This document shows, piece after piece, positions 22,467 to 33,742 of a stretch of 64,000 nucleotides of DNA. Each line of letters begins with the position of its first letter. Position 1 is the first letter of the stretch. The position numbers and the translations under genes were made by a program. Origin of the DNA: Teratosphaeria epicoccoides (lineage: Eukaryota > Ascomycota > Dothideomycetes > Mycosphaerellales > Teratosphaeriaceae). Below the pieces are notes generated by a model. The model was not told the DNA's origin and did no database searches. It was given only the letters and a program-made list of their open reading frames with translations. Where the stretch lies: contig JADDMT010000034.1 in NCBI GenBank assembly GCA_021401465.1, positions 124,001-188,000 of the forward strand. Direction: 5' to 3'.

Positions 22467-25289
22467 ATGCCAGCTTATCCAAGGCCGCAGACCACCGCCC
22501 CTGCGCCTGCCCCCGCCGACCTGAGCAGCTATGGCTTGCTGGAGAGGGCATTTCAGGGCAGAGAGTATCCACCCGTGCTCCATGACAGTGCCTTGGCGAG
22601 GCACAAGAGCCTGGAAGTGCATCGATCCAGTGTGCCCGGCACTTTCTTGCTGAGTCCCAGCCCGGAGAGCGAGAATCTGAGCTTGCACAGCGCGGACGCC
22701 GACGCGGACGTGGACGCGGAAGAAGTAGAGGAGACACCGCAGGACATCAAGGCATCCGTGCGAATGCCATCGACTGCGGCACGGGTGGTAACGCCTCCTC
22801 ATTTAACCCAAACGGGCCTCCCACCGACACCACCCACGATGGCGAACTCCGACGACCTGGAGCCGAAAGGCGACAGCCGCGCGGCGAACTCCCAATTTGC
22901 GGATGCTGTGCGGAATGCGCTTACCGATCAGACGTCGCACGCCTATCCACCAAGCCAGCAGCTCTTGACGCCGGAACCTTCGCCGCCAGGAACCACTACA
23001 GATCTCCGCGGCGCGTCTAAGGCCATGCGCTCCTCGCGACCACGTCAGCAGACACCTTCTGGTCCGGCACCACACCGCTTGAAAGAATATCCGAGCTCAC
23101 GCGCAGAATCCTTTCACACCGCGCGTGAAGATCCCAATGTCAGCCAGGCCCACCTGTCTCGAGCCACTTCTCCGGAGTCCCACAGTGCTGCCGTGCACCA
23201 GTGGGTGGAACCCCACCGTGGTCTGCGACTGGCGGGTGTCGGTCTAGGCTTGCAGCAGCCCTGGAAGATTTCAACGACGCCACAGCTGGAGCGCCAAGAA
23301 CAGGTACAAGCACAGGAACACGCAGATCTGAGATCAGTCCCGCCACAGCACAACCGACGGAGGCTACGTTCTCCGTTGGTGCCTGTCAGGACCGACAGCG
23401 ACCTCGACAGACATGTCAGCTACATATCTGGCGAGGACGACCCGGGTGAACAACCTAGTGTTGAGGACATGAACAACATGATCTACACGCAGATTCGTGA
23501 GGACAATGTCAAGCGACACAGTGCCCTGAGCAGCACTTACTACTCATTTCCGGCCAGCGTCGTATTCCCACACGATGCGTTGAAGGTGCACAAGCTACGA
23601 CGTGCGCCAAAGGCTCAGTCATTGCGCAATCTCTCTGCGAGCAGCGTCATCAGCCAAGGAGACAGCAGTAATGGTGCACCGAGGCAGCTGAGGCACAAAA
23701 AGGCGCTCACGCCCAGGAGTCTAGAGTCATCGCCAGTGTTTGCTTCAAATGTCGCCACACGACGGGTTGTCGCGGAACCTGTGATGGTCTCTCATGGCAT
23801 GACAACCAAGACAGAGAGCTTTGCGGATATTGGCGATGTGCCCTTGTCACGCGCGCCTCAAGCCTCGGTCGGTGCGGTCGATCATCGTGTGCGGCAGCAC
23901 AGTCTGCGACGCTCGCCTAAGGTTGATGGGCTTGATGGCCCAGAAGGCAAGCTGCCGCATGTGCTTGAGCAGCAGTCGTCGCCCATGGCCAGGGCGGAGC
24001 CTGAACATACGCTTCGCCACTGTTCTGCCGAGCAGAAGCTCGAGAACAACAAGCATGTCAAGAAGGATTGCCTTGGAACTAATGGAAGCATTCTGTCTTC
24101 GCCACGAAAGAGTCTCCAAGGCGATCCACGATTCCTCCAACCGAGCACGACCCCGTTCTCTACGAGCCAGACGTCCGATCGAACGGAGGTCGAACTCTGC
24201 GAAGCTACGGCCATCAGCCTTTACCCACACAAGAACGAGAGCCTTCTAGCCATTCAGCGTCCCTCCGCCCGCCCGACCAGCAAAGGTGAGGACGTGCCAA
24301 CACCCCCAAAGCACACGGACATCCCTACCAGCCAGCAAGTCCTGGACACTTTTCTGGCAGATAGAGACCGAGAAAGCAAGACGCCGCACCAAGAGGACCC
24401 TCCACCTGCGCCGCAGCCAGACCCAGCTGTGCAGGTTGACAGCCCGCTTACCAACCCAAGACCGGCGCCGGAACCACCTATCATTCACTTTATTCCACCC
24501 ACACCAAGTGATGAGCTTGATAGGCAGCTCATTTCCGACGCCGGTACAGACCCGAGTGCCAGACCATCCGCTCCTCGCCGGCAAGAAAGCCTCGTTAAGC
24601 GAGCTCGACGATACAGCGAAAGCCTCATTATGCAGAGCCTCTTTGGACGAGCGCTGAGCGGCAGGAAGCCCAAGCGTGCAATCGACTGCGGACGTACAAA
24701 CGAGCGGCCCACCCATCTGTCACCACTTTGGAGGCCCAATTACATTTGGGAAGGCTATGATAGTGATGATGACTACTATGACATGTTAGACGATCTGGAG
24801 GACGTTCCGTATGTCCCACAAGGCGGCGAATTTTCTGAGATCGTGGAACCGCGCCATCAGCAGCGCAATTCATTCCTACCTCGCAGCATGAGCGTACGCA
24901 TGCCTGGCTTCCGAGGTTCGGGTGGCTTTCTGCTAGGCAATAGCTTAGGTCTTGACCGCCATGGGTCGAACAACCGTCGTCATTACGTCTCAGCTAAACG
25001 CAGCACGGGCGGGCTTCGTACAAATGTTCAAGGCGGTTACGTGGCCGAGGTCAGAAAGACTCGCTCCTTGCATTTGAAGAGGAGCGAAGAGATGCTCGGG
25101 CAGGGGGCTGGCAAGAGGCGCGTCTTCTCATTGCCGTTCTCTGGCGCGAAGAAGGTGCAGTACGTCAGTCCGCTAAAGTTTCGGGCGAAAGTGGATGCGC
25201 TGCGCACGGAGCGAGAGGAGAAAAGCCGCGAGAAATTGAGACGGGCGCTCCGAGACCAGATCACACATCGTAGATATGAGGGAACTTGA
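22467..25289 (+). CDS. Large disordered fungal protein, function unknown
   Basis: Single open frame of 940 residues from ATG 22467 (MPAYPRPQTT). I recognise no catalytic domain. Most of it is proline/serine/glutamine-rich and probably unstructured. It includes an Asp/Ala run (ADADADVDAEEVEE) near 75-90, TPP-type motifs (GLPPTPPTMANSDDLE), and many S/T-P sites that could be kinase targets. Two segments look more ordered: an acidic-aromatic stretch near 755-785 (NYIWEGYDSDDDYYDMLDDLED) and a basic C-terminus (about 860-940) with KTRSLHLKRSEEM and a charged helix ending LRRALRDQITHRRY. No stop interrupts 2.8 kb, so the frame is surely coding. A scaffold or polarity/septum-associated role would be a guess. 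Undetected introns within this low-complexity frame remain possible. Confidence 0.85.
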   Translation: MPAYPRPQTTAPAPAPADLSSYGLLERAFQGREYPPVLHDSALARHKSLEVHRSSVPGTFLLSPSPESENLSLHSADADADVDAEEVEETPQDIKASVRMPSTAARVVTPPHLTQTGLPPTPPTMANSDDLEPKGDSRAANSQFADAVRNALTDQTSHAYPPSQQLLTPEPSPPGTTTDLRGASKAMRSSRPRQQTPSGPAPHRLKEYPSSRAESFHTAREDPNVSQAHLSRATSPESHSAAVHQWVEPHRGLRLAGVGLGLQQPWKISTTPQLERQEQVQAQEHADLRSVPPQHNRRRLRSPLVPVRTDSDLDRHVSYISGEDDPGEQPSVEDMNNMIYTQIREDNVKRHSALSSTYYSFPASVVFPHDALKVHKLRRAPKAQSLRNLSASSVISQGDSSNGAPRQLRHKKALTPRSLESSPVFASNVATRRVVAEPVMVSHGMTTKTESFADIGDVPLSRAPQASVGAVDHRVRQHSLRRSPKVDGLDGPEGKLPHVLEQQSSPMARAEPEHTLRHCSAEQKLENNKHVKKDCLGTNGSILSSPRKSLQGDPRFLQPSTTPFSTSQTSDRTEVELCEATAISLYPHKNESLLAIQRPSARPTSKGEDVPTPPKHTDIPTSQQVLDTFLADRDRESKTPHQEDPPPAPQPDPAVQVDSPLTNPRPAPEPPIIHFIPPTPSDELDRQLISDAGTDPSARPSAPRRQESLVKRARRYSESLIMQSLFGRALSGRKPKRAIDCGRTNERPTHLSPLWRPNYIWEGYDSDDDYYDMLDDLEDVPYVPQGGEFSEIVEPRHQQRNSFLPRSMSVRMPGFRGSGGFLLGNSLGLDRHGSNNRRHYVSAKRSTGGLRTNVQGGYVAEVRKTRSLHLKRSEEMLGQGAGKRRVFSLPFSGAKKVQYVSPLKFRAKVDALRTEREEKSREKLRRALRDQITHRRYEGT

Positions 25290-27178
25290 AAGCGCGCGGA
25301 TGCGACTGCACGCGCCACGATTGCATGGTGCGGAGGTCGGGCGTGAACCTCCCTCGAGCGTTTTGGATTTTCCGCATAGCGAAGAGGATCAGGAGCAGAT
25401 GACGATACGAATATGATGGCTTGGCACGGTTTCACTTGAAATGATCGATGATCTTCAGCGCACGGGACTTATGGAGTGGGCTGGAGCTCGGCACGACTTA
25501 TGAATTGGATGACTGTCTTCATAGGGCATCGCTCTGCGGTGGTGTATAGGCTGGGCTTTGACTTTGCACTTGCTTGCGCTGACAGCTGTACAAAATATTG
25601 TTTGACAACCTTGGAAGTTATGCTTTCCTGACACGATCATTGAGGTAGATCGGGCTTGCGGTACGCGACACAATCTCCATTGGTACGCGCGATATCTTGT
25701 CTTGGTGCATCGTGTGGAGGCAGATCTGGCATGGCGACCTTTGCCGCGCATCTCACTGGTTGACTGGATCAAGATGGGCGTTGAGCAGGCCAGATTGGTA
25801 TGACAGATCCGAGTCGGTGGTCTTTGGCTCACCGGATGATATAGCCGACCATTGGAGAGTAGCAAAGGCGTGGCGTCCCGGCCAAGTCCATCCACAAACT
25901 TTCTGGTATGTGCTGTGCATGGCACTGTGGTGATGTCGACTGGTTTGGTACTATGCTGTTTCCGGATGTGATCTTGACAGAACTTTGGTGATTAGTAGTA
26001 GATTGTTTATGCTTACCAGGGAAGGAATCTGTGGTTCGTCGGGCCGTGGATGAACTCTAGATGACGAGTGTGTATTTGTGTGCGCTCATCTGGTCTCGTT
26101 CACAGGATGCGGGACGTCACAGAGCCCCCACCCCAATGCTGCCAGCATCGAGGAGGTCTCCACACTGGACCATTCCCTCTTTATAGCCCCTCCTATCAGC
26201 ACCAGATGGACTGGAACAATGATTGCAATCGGGATCCGAGCTTCATCAAGTGCGACTGAGATGCGGTCCGGCTCTGAGAAACGGGGTCTAAGCTACCGAG
26301 CGGATACTGGCCGTGGTGCTGACGCAGAGCATGAAAATCTGGTTCGCTCAAATAGAGCCTATTACAAAGAATAGCTAAGCATTCATGCTCATCAGTATTA
26401 CCGCTCGGCAGCCTCACTGGGACCACCTCCAGCAGGCCTACCACCTGCTCCGCTCCTTTTGCATCGGGACCATGATCCAAGACCGTGCACAGATGTGGAC
26501 GCATGACCATCAGCACTGACATCATGACTCCTCACGCCCGTCTACGGCAGAATCGCAGTGCAACGGACTCGTCACAGGCGATGCGGCTTTGTCCAGCCTC
26601 TGGAGCTTAATGCTTACTGGCACGATCTCGCTGTGGTCCATGGCGAAAAACGCCTCGATTGACCCGGAGTAGCGTACCAAGAGATGCCAAGTCCTGGCGG
26701 AGCACATGGCCAACAGGCTCAAGCTTTCCCGATGACGAGATTTGTTGAGCGAGGTGATCTGAAAGAAAACTCGCAAGGAGTGCTGTCGACATCTCACCAA
26801 GGGCCTCACGCTCGATCTGGCCTATCGCTTTTCTCTGCCCAAAGTCTTGCGACGGACGGGGCGCGCGACCTTTGTTGAGGGCAACGAGGGAAGCGAAGGT
26901 GCGAAATAACGGCTTTAAGTCTCCATTTTCTATCTGAGTAGAAGCATCATTCTGAACGCCAACAATCGCCATGCTTGGGGGGGTGGGGAGGGTATCATTC
27001 TTTGAGCGCCCAGTTGATCCCGATCGAACTCATCCCATAAACACAAATGCAACCCAACGCCATCGCTGAAATCACCAGGAATGACGCCCAAGCGCCATCG
27101 CTCAATGCCGCGGTGATGCGGCCACTCGATGCAGAGCATGTCGCTGTCATGATCGACGTTGACGTCTCCGCCTGCGCA
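25290..27178. other. Intergenic, no gene clearly recognised
   Basis: 1.9 kb between convergent genes. One ATG-started minus ORF of 121 codons (26972-26607) has balanced composition but no motif; I do not call it. A run of G (about 26975-26985) is the only low-complexity feature. Confidence 0.4.
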
Positions 27179-28016
27179 CTACTGGGTGTCCCTGTTCAGA
27201 AGATTGTTGATGGCCGCGTTGGTGCTGGCGGGAGTCGACTCGCTCGTTGCCTTCTCATCTTGAACGGCAGGTGAGACTACCGAACTATTGCCATCATTAG
27301 AGCCGTGAGGAGGAGACTGCAGACACAGTGTCGTGGACTTACTCGTAGCGGGACTGCCCGCGACCCAGGTTGCTGATCGGAGTCGATGACCCAGTGGATA
27401 GGGCAGCCAGAGCGCTAGTCGCTTGAAGTCAGCAACCTGTTATGCTACGAGTGATGGTCTCAAATGGAACGTACCGTGCAGCATCGTTTCTCTCCTGCTC
27501 CTCAGTCAGGGTCGGAGTGCTAGCGACCGGACCAAACTGCGGATTGGCGGCGGCCGACAGGAGACCATAGTTCAAAAAGGCGTATGGTCCTGTCGCGTCC
27601 GGGGCCGGCGCATCAGTCATCTGCACCGAAGTCATCTGTACCCCCATCTCCTGTTCTGGAGCGGGCAAGGTCGGGCGGGCTTCGCGGGCTTGACTCGGCA
27701 AGCGCCGGTAAATCTCCAAGTCCCTCAATGGCGGCAGTCGTTGCTGAGGAGAAGGATCACGGCCGGCGTGGGTGGACGCGCCTTGTTGCCTGAGTTTCCT
27801 CTTCAGCGCGCCGCCGGTCAGGTTATGGAGACGCAAGCGGCAGGCCCTCTCAGTGCGCTGGAGTGATCTGCCGATCTGCCTATGTGACTTTCCCCCGTTC
27901 TTGCCGTCGAGCAGTATCTCGTCCTATGATGGTCAGTCAACGATCAGAATCGGGCGGTTGAGACATACATCTGTGTCGGTCCAGCGCGCGCCGCCCATGG
28001 CAGGGGACCTGCTCAT
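27179..28016 (-). CDS. Single-SANT/Myb-domain protein, gene 1 of cluster
   Basis: Four exons give 224 residues: 28016-27969, 27923-27475, 27414-27343 and 27284-27179. Introns are 45, 60 and 58 bp with GTATGT, GTACGT and GTAAGT donors. The Myb/SANT-like helix-turn-helix lies at residues 11-53. It starts RWTDTD at the first splice join, then runs through DEILLDGKNGGKSHRQIGRSL to RTERACRLRLHNL, with hydrophobic spacing typical of fungal Myb_DNA-bind_6-like domains. The rest is disordered, with SST, PAP and Gln-rich stretches, ending in INNLLNRDTQ. The reading frame is continuous only when all three introns are removed. It is the shortest of three SANT-type genes on this strand within 8 kb. Function: presumed DNA-binding regulator; targets unknown. 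Confidence 0.75.
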
Positions 28017-30086
28017 GATGGTCTGTGTAATGCTGTCTGGGAGAGGAAATCAAAGGCAATATATGACAGTGTGAGGATGTCGGAAAGCGTTTCGATGTCG
28101 TAGAAATCAGATGGTCTCGCGAATTTTGTTTGTATGAGCGCGATGGGGACCACAGACTATAAACGATTCCGACAATCTAAAGCATTGCACCAGTGAAACT
28201 CAAGTGCAGAGAATCCCAAGCAATCGGGAGGCTACTGCTCGAGAAGTCCACGCATGGATTTACAAGCGTCGTTTGGGGACCACACGACTGCTGTTGATGG
28301 TAATCAACTACGTTCCTGTACCGCTTGGAAGCGGCCATAACTGTCAGCGGAGGAGAGTATTGTACCCTGAGAACCCCCATGTTGGGCAGATGTTACCAGC
28401 AAATATTGCAAGTTAATGACAGACGCGGGTCGTGAGACCGGGCCTGGTGTCGTCAATCTCTGCTGTTCAAAAGTCGACCTCGTGTTCAGCGTCGCTGAGC
28501 GCTGCAACATGGGAAGCGTTTAGCGAAGATACTGTGCATCTGATACCAAAAGGTCCAACGGAAGACAACGTGATCGTCACGACAGTACGGGCAGGATCCG
28601 CTGCGTGCTGAAGGAGCACACCGGATCGAGGGTCACACAGTCGTGGTGTGGAGACGTGCGGACAGATCCATTGGAGGAAGTCGGCCTCGGATGCCATGTT
28701 CGTTAAGGTTCCTGCTCTGCCTGGTTGATACCATTTTCGATCGAGTTCTTTAGCATCAGGTCCACCCAGCCGACCCGCCAGAGCTCCAACAGAATGGACG
28801 ACAGGAAGAACTGGTACAGGAGACGATGAAGTACTGCTTGTGCGCTTCTTGCGGGTCCAAAGACCTGGTTTTTATGGCGCTGCTGAAGAGTGTCGTTATC
28901 ATCGTGACGAAGGCTTGTCAGGCGAAGTCTGCTTGTGGAGGTGGTGAAGTCTTCAGGTTCGCTATTCGCTGGGTCAACAGGTGTTGCGCGGGTGAGGTCG
29001 CCATTTAGACATTTCAAGTTCGGACCGACATCATAGGAGGTAGCGAATTCATGTTGTTTGCGCTACTGGCCATCCACGTCCTCCAATGTTATTCATAGTC
29101 ATCGTCAACGATCTGGGTGGCGAAGGCCGCATGAACCCGCGGCAGCGCTTCTAGACGTCGGGCGAGAATGCACATGTACCTGCATACCTGCATACACCAC
29201 CAGACTTCCCACCTGAAACACAGGCCTCTGCCGTCTTCCCGGTTTCAGCGCACCAGGCAGCCTGCGAACTCTCCGAGCCTGTGCGCGAAGTTCAACGCTA
29301 CAACGGTCACTGTGGTCAGTCAGGTGGAGCGGGGACGGAATCTTGGTGAAGATCGCGCTGTCAGCTTTCTTCTGGAAGAAGCTTGATGCCCAAGGGTCCA
29401 GGCCATGCCGGCTCTGGCACCATCCACGAGCGGCGCATGTCTTATGCAGCTACCTGACTACGTTCTCCCTCTCGTCAGCACAATGGTCCGCAATGAGGCA
29501 CTGCACCCGGAGCACGTCCACGATGATGCCCAGAGCACTTGGCTAAGGCGCGTGGCGGCCGCCATGTCAAATTTCTACTCTGCAGCAGCGTCCTCAAGGT
29601 AAGACATAGGAGGGACCGGACATTTACGGCAAGATGGAGTTTGCGTGAAACGTAGGCACGAGATTGGAGAGCTTTGAAGCCTGGCAGTCCAAAGCAGCGC
29701 TCTACAGACCAAAGGACTGTGGACGTGGTCGGCTTGCCATCGCCTGCTTGCGAATCCGTTGCGTAGCCGAGCCGCCTGTCTGCCGTGCAAGACATCCAAC
29801 GTCATTCTCTCCACTGCTGGTATGTGCGGCAAAGGCTCTTGCGCGCCAAAGTCAACAAGCTCTGATCACTTCTTACTATCGTACACGCTCTTCCGATTCC
29901 TGACTGCAACCGCAACTTCTCCTCTATCGTACACGTGGACGGCAGCGAAAAGAGGCCTTGCGTGGCCAGCACGAATTGACCTCCGTTCGCCTATCTACCA
30001 AACGCCCTGGACCAAACCATCCTGTCGATGCATGTTGACGCCGCCCCAATGCCGCCGTAATACTGCATGATTAAATCCAAACATTG
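28017..30086. other. Intergenic, no gene clearly recognised
   Basis: 2.1 kb between SANT genes 1 and 2. Two adjacent minus ORFs (29017-28703, 104 codons; 28697-28467, 76 codons) start with ATG and read somewhat protein-like, but I found no motif or splice plan. No repeats seen. Confidence 0.4.
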
Positions 30087-31494
30087 TCATGAAGCCTCTG
30101 CAACGCGTGAAAAATCGTATGTCTCCGCGGTCGCATAAGGATCGTGAGCTAGCTCTCGGTTCATCGGTTCGTGCTGTGACTGATGCGATGGGTCTTCTGG
30201 TTCTGCTGTCTCTGCAGTAGGCTCTGTCTCTAATTCAATGGCTCTTTCCTTGCACGCCGCAGCTGAAAAGCCATTGCCAACTTTGCTGGATATTATTCGC
30301 CATCTGTCGATCTCGTACTCTTCTATCGCCGTGCGTAATCTTTGAGTCTGGTTCTCTTGTCAGTCGAAGGCTCGGCTTCGAGGGATCGACATACCAAGCA
30401 GCATGCACACAACCAGAGGATGAAGACTTGGTCGTCCGACGCAGCGGTAAATCAAGATTTATTGCCTCATCTTGAGTAGCAGCAGCAAGATATAGACTTA
30501 CCATTTCGTCTGTCCACACCGTAGTTTTCGCTTTGAGCTTGGTACAGTAGCGGACCTGCAACGTCCCCGAACTTCGACCTGGAAAGAAATCCGCGATTTG
30601 CTTCCAAGTAAGGTTCTTGGCTTCTTTCAACTCCACCAGAAGTGCATCGTCTTCAGAGGTGAACTTGAGCTTAGGACCTTTGGGCCTGGATGCTGGTGCA
30701 GGCATTCCAGGTTGTCCAACAACGCTCGGAGGCCCATGCTCGTCCGTCGATACGGGCGATTCCTCGTAGCCAATACGTTGACTCTTCATGGGCGGAGGCT
30801 GATGGGGCAGTCGGTGGTGGTGGTGTGTTGGTGCAGACGTCTGGGAAGGCTGTGCCGCTGCTTGCGCATGACCCATATGCGGAGAAGCGTGTTGGGAGGG
30901 GACATAATATGACGACGTCCCGGATCGCGATTGCGCATGATGGCCATGCGGCGTGACCTCGACTGATGGCCTAGCTGCGGAGGTAGCTGTCTGCACCTGC
31001 TGCAGCTGCCCTAATCCCGAGTGATCATATGGGTGTTCTTCGCTTGGGCGGCTGCGTTTGCGAGACGAGCTTGCCAACGGCTGATACCTTAGCATCTCCG
31101 GACTGTCGTAGGGAGTGTCGTACTGTGATGATGAAACCTGTGACAGTGACATTGATCGTTGTGCTTGTAGCTGTGCAGGCAGAAGTTGTGACTGCTCCAT
31201 ATACCCCGACGCCGTCGCTCCGGACTGCGACGGAAACATCGTTGTTGTACCATGCTGCGGCTGATGGTAGATCTGCGGAGGGTGCAATTGAGGCTGCGCT
31301 TTTTGTCGGTACAAGTGCTCCACTTGCTGCTGCTCTTGCGTTGGAAAGTATTGCTCCTGAGCATGCAGAGGTTGATAGCTTTGCGTGAGCATCTGTTGGT
31401 ATGCTGCTGCCGTCACCGGAGTGATATCCTCAGCCTTGGAGGCTTGCGCATGACCTCCATAGCCGAAGCCGTAGTTCGAGAACGGGTCCGCCAC
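30087..31494 (-). CDS. Two-SANT-repeat Myb-like protein, gene 2 of cluster
   Basis: Exons 31494-30502 and 30347-30087 give 417 residues, joined over a 154-bp phase-0 intron (GTAAGT, branch CTGAC, CAG). Residues 1-275 are Gln/Ser/His-rich and disordered (QQMLTQSYQPLHAQEQ, THHHHRLPHQPPP), as in many activation domains. The first SANT repeat is near 277-322 (KFTSEDDALLVELKEAKN, TWKQIADFFPGRSSGTLQVRY). The second crosses the splice join: VWTDEM then TQRLRTAIEEYEIDRWRII and VGNGFSAAACKERAIEL. Reading through the intron instead destroys the second repeat, so splicing is well supported. The tail is acidic. Likely a nuclear DNA- or chromatin-binding regulator. The two-repeat design matches gene 3 of the cluster. 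Confidence 0.85.
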
Positions 31495-33742
31495 GATTGC
31501 GACGTCCCATGCGACCCGCCAGAGCTCGCTGCCCAGAGAAAGAGCCGAGCGATGTAGTCCGAAAGGAACGCAAGATGACGAGACTGCAAACGCAGAAGGG
31601 GCCAGGTCTGCCGTTTTGGCGGCGTATAGCGATTGTGTTCCAGAGCAATATGATTAGATGAACGATATAGCGTACAACGCCAAGCAGTCCCTCGAATGCA
31701 ACAACGATACAAGAAAGTGACAGTATTTCGATGACGAGTATTAGTATACCGTGACAGTAGATGGAATTGAGAAAGACGCACTGAGGCAGGAGCCCAAGGG
31801 TTGCGAGGATGGCATGATTATACTCCCCGCGATCGCGTGGCCTGCATAGGCAGTCAAGGCCCTACCACATGCGAAGCTCGTAGTGCCATATCAGTGCTCA
31901 AAGTCTCGCTTGATCGCCACTGCAACAGTCAGACCCAAACCGGAGCACCAAGGTGAGCTTACTTGACGCTTCCTTGGGCTGGATTGGCTGCCGTCGGAGT
32001 GACTTCGCCAAGTTGCGCAATGCGAGACCAGCATTCTGCAGAGATGAGCTCCAGGGGCACAATTGTCTGCCGTCAACGGCGAGGCATTCGCTGTTGGCTC
32101 CATGCAGGAACTGCTTCGTGGCCCCACACTTGGCGGCTAGAAAGATAGAGTTCACGTCCCAAGATCATGCGGTGAAGTCGGACAGTAGTTCGGGCAGAAA
32201 AGAGCAGTGCAGTCGTGCGCGGGCCGGCAAGGTTGTTCTGGAAAGCGCCTCCATGTTGTTGATGTTTCCAGCAGAGGTTAGTGTTCTTCTAGCGCGCGTT
32301 TCAGAATGGCCTCAATGGTGCAGATTGCGAAGAGGCGAGCTACGTCCCACGACTCATGAGCACAGAGTGGCGGACCGCGCATGCTTGCGAGTATGCTCGA
32401 GAGCCGACAGAGGCTGAGCAGGCGGCGACGCGACCGCAGTTGACGCTGCTGATAGGGCCTCTTGCCAACCTGGAAGCTATCTGGCATTGCTGGCAGGGGT
32501 TAGACCCCTGGGTGGCGACAGAGCCGCGTCTGCAGATTGTCAATCGTAGACCGCGCTGTCTGCCCGTATGCTATGCGGTGTTATAGACAGGGATGCTGCG
32601 GGCGTGCCGAACCAAGACAACTCGGCCTAACGTCCCGGCGTCGGTCGCGGGAGCGACCCTTTGTATCGACTGTACTGGGACACCGTACGTCTTTGATGCA
32701 GCACCAGGCCGCGCGAGACAAGGCCCATTGCCATCGGCCGCGATGTGCGCAGGCGGTATGCAGTACGCGGTTTCGCTTTCGATGGTCAGCATGCCGTTGA
32801 AGTCAAGAATGACTCGTACTGCCCTGCCGCAGGAACTGCATCGAAGAAGTTTGATGGACGGGAGAAGCGCAGGGCTTGTTTCAAGAAGAGAACAAATGCA
32901 TGAGGTCAGCGCAGCGTAGGGCCGGCTCCGAAGTCGCGGCTCCAGACGATCCTGCGCTTATTCTCGCCTACGGGAATGACTCGAGCTGCGCACCATCGCA
33001 CGGCATACCGCATGATCACCAAAGTTTGATGCCCACATGCTCTCCTGTACTCTATGTACCTCACGTGGCCTGGCGATCGTCCTACCTCCTACGAAACATG
33101 TGCTTCAGCCTTACGTTGTACGTAGTTCCAAAAGACCCTGTGCTGTTTCAGCAAGCTCGATATGGTGAGTACAGTCGGATGGCGCTCTGGATCTCGACCC
33201 AAATTGTTCAAGAGATCCTGGTCCTGATGCCTGTACAGATCGTCAAGTACGGTCCTCGACCGCGCGTACGAAGGAACATGCGCTTCAACGACTCTAACCT
33301 TTGGCCCACCGCGCACTTCACGTTTTCGGGTTCGTTGCAAAGACGAAGTATTGTAAGTCGCCCTAACCAAGAAGCAGCAGGTTTGGGCCTGCCCGACTCA
33401 CACCGCTCTCAAGGAGACCTGGGAAGCGCTGAATCTTCTACGCGGCACCGCCTGGACGTGGTATTCTAGTCTCGACTTGCCTTCACCAAGCTTGCTAACC
33501 AACACATCATGCTTCCGAGAATTTCCACCTCAGTCCGTGGAACAGGATCCTGCTCGATAGAATTGCTGCTAAGGAAAAATTGCGTACAAAACCGTTGGGT
33601 ATCTCTGGAAGATCAGGCGCTCGATGTGTCGTTAACAATGCCCTGCGATGGCTGACGGGCCCCTTCTCCTGGCCGGCCAAGAAGTATATCGTCAATCATG
33701 GTGTCCTCGTCTGAACACAATGTACACCAGCTCTTTCTGGCT
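31495..33742. other. Intergenic, no gene recognised
   Basis: 2.25 kb between SANT genes 2 and 3. The longest ORFs (31953-32417 and 32876-33469, plus strand) lack motifs, have antisense-like composition and overlap other frames. Part of this is the promoter of gene 2. Confidence 0.45.

Noticed and set aside
26607..26972. 121-codon minus ORF downstream of SANT gene 1
   Set aside because: Balanced composition but no motif and no supporting context; too weak to call.
32876..33469. 197-codon plus-strand ORF
   Set aside because: No recognisable domain and chance-like composition.
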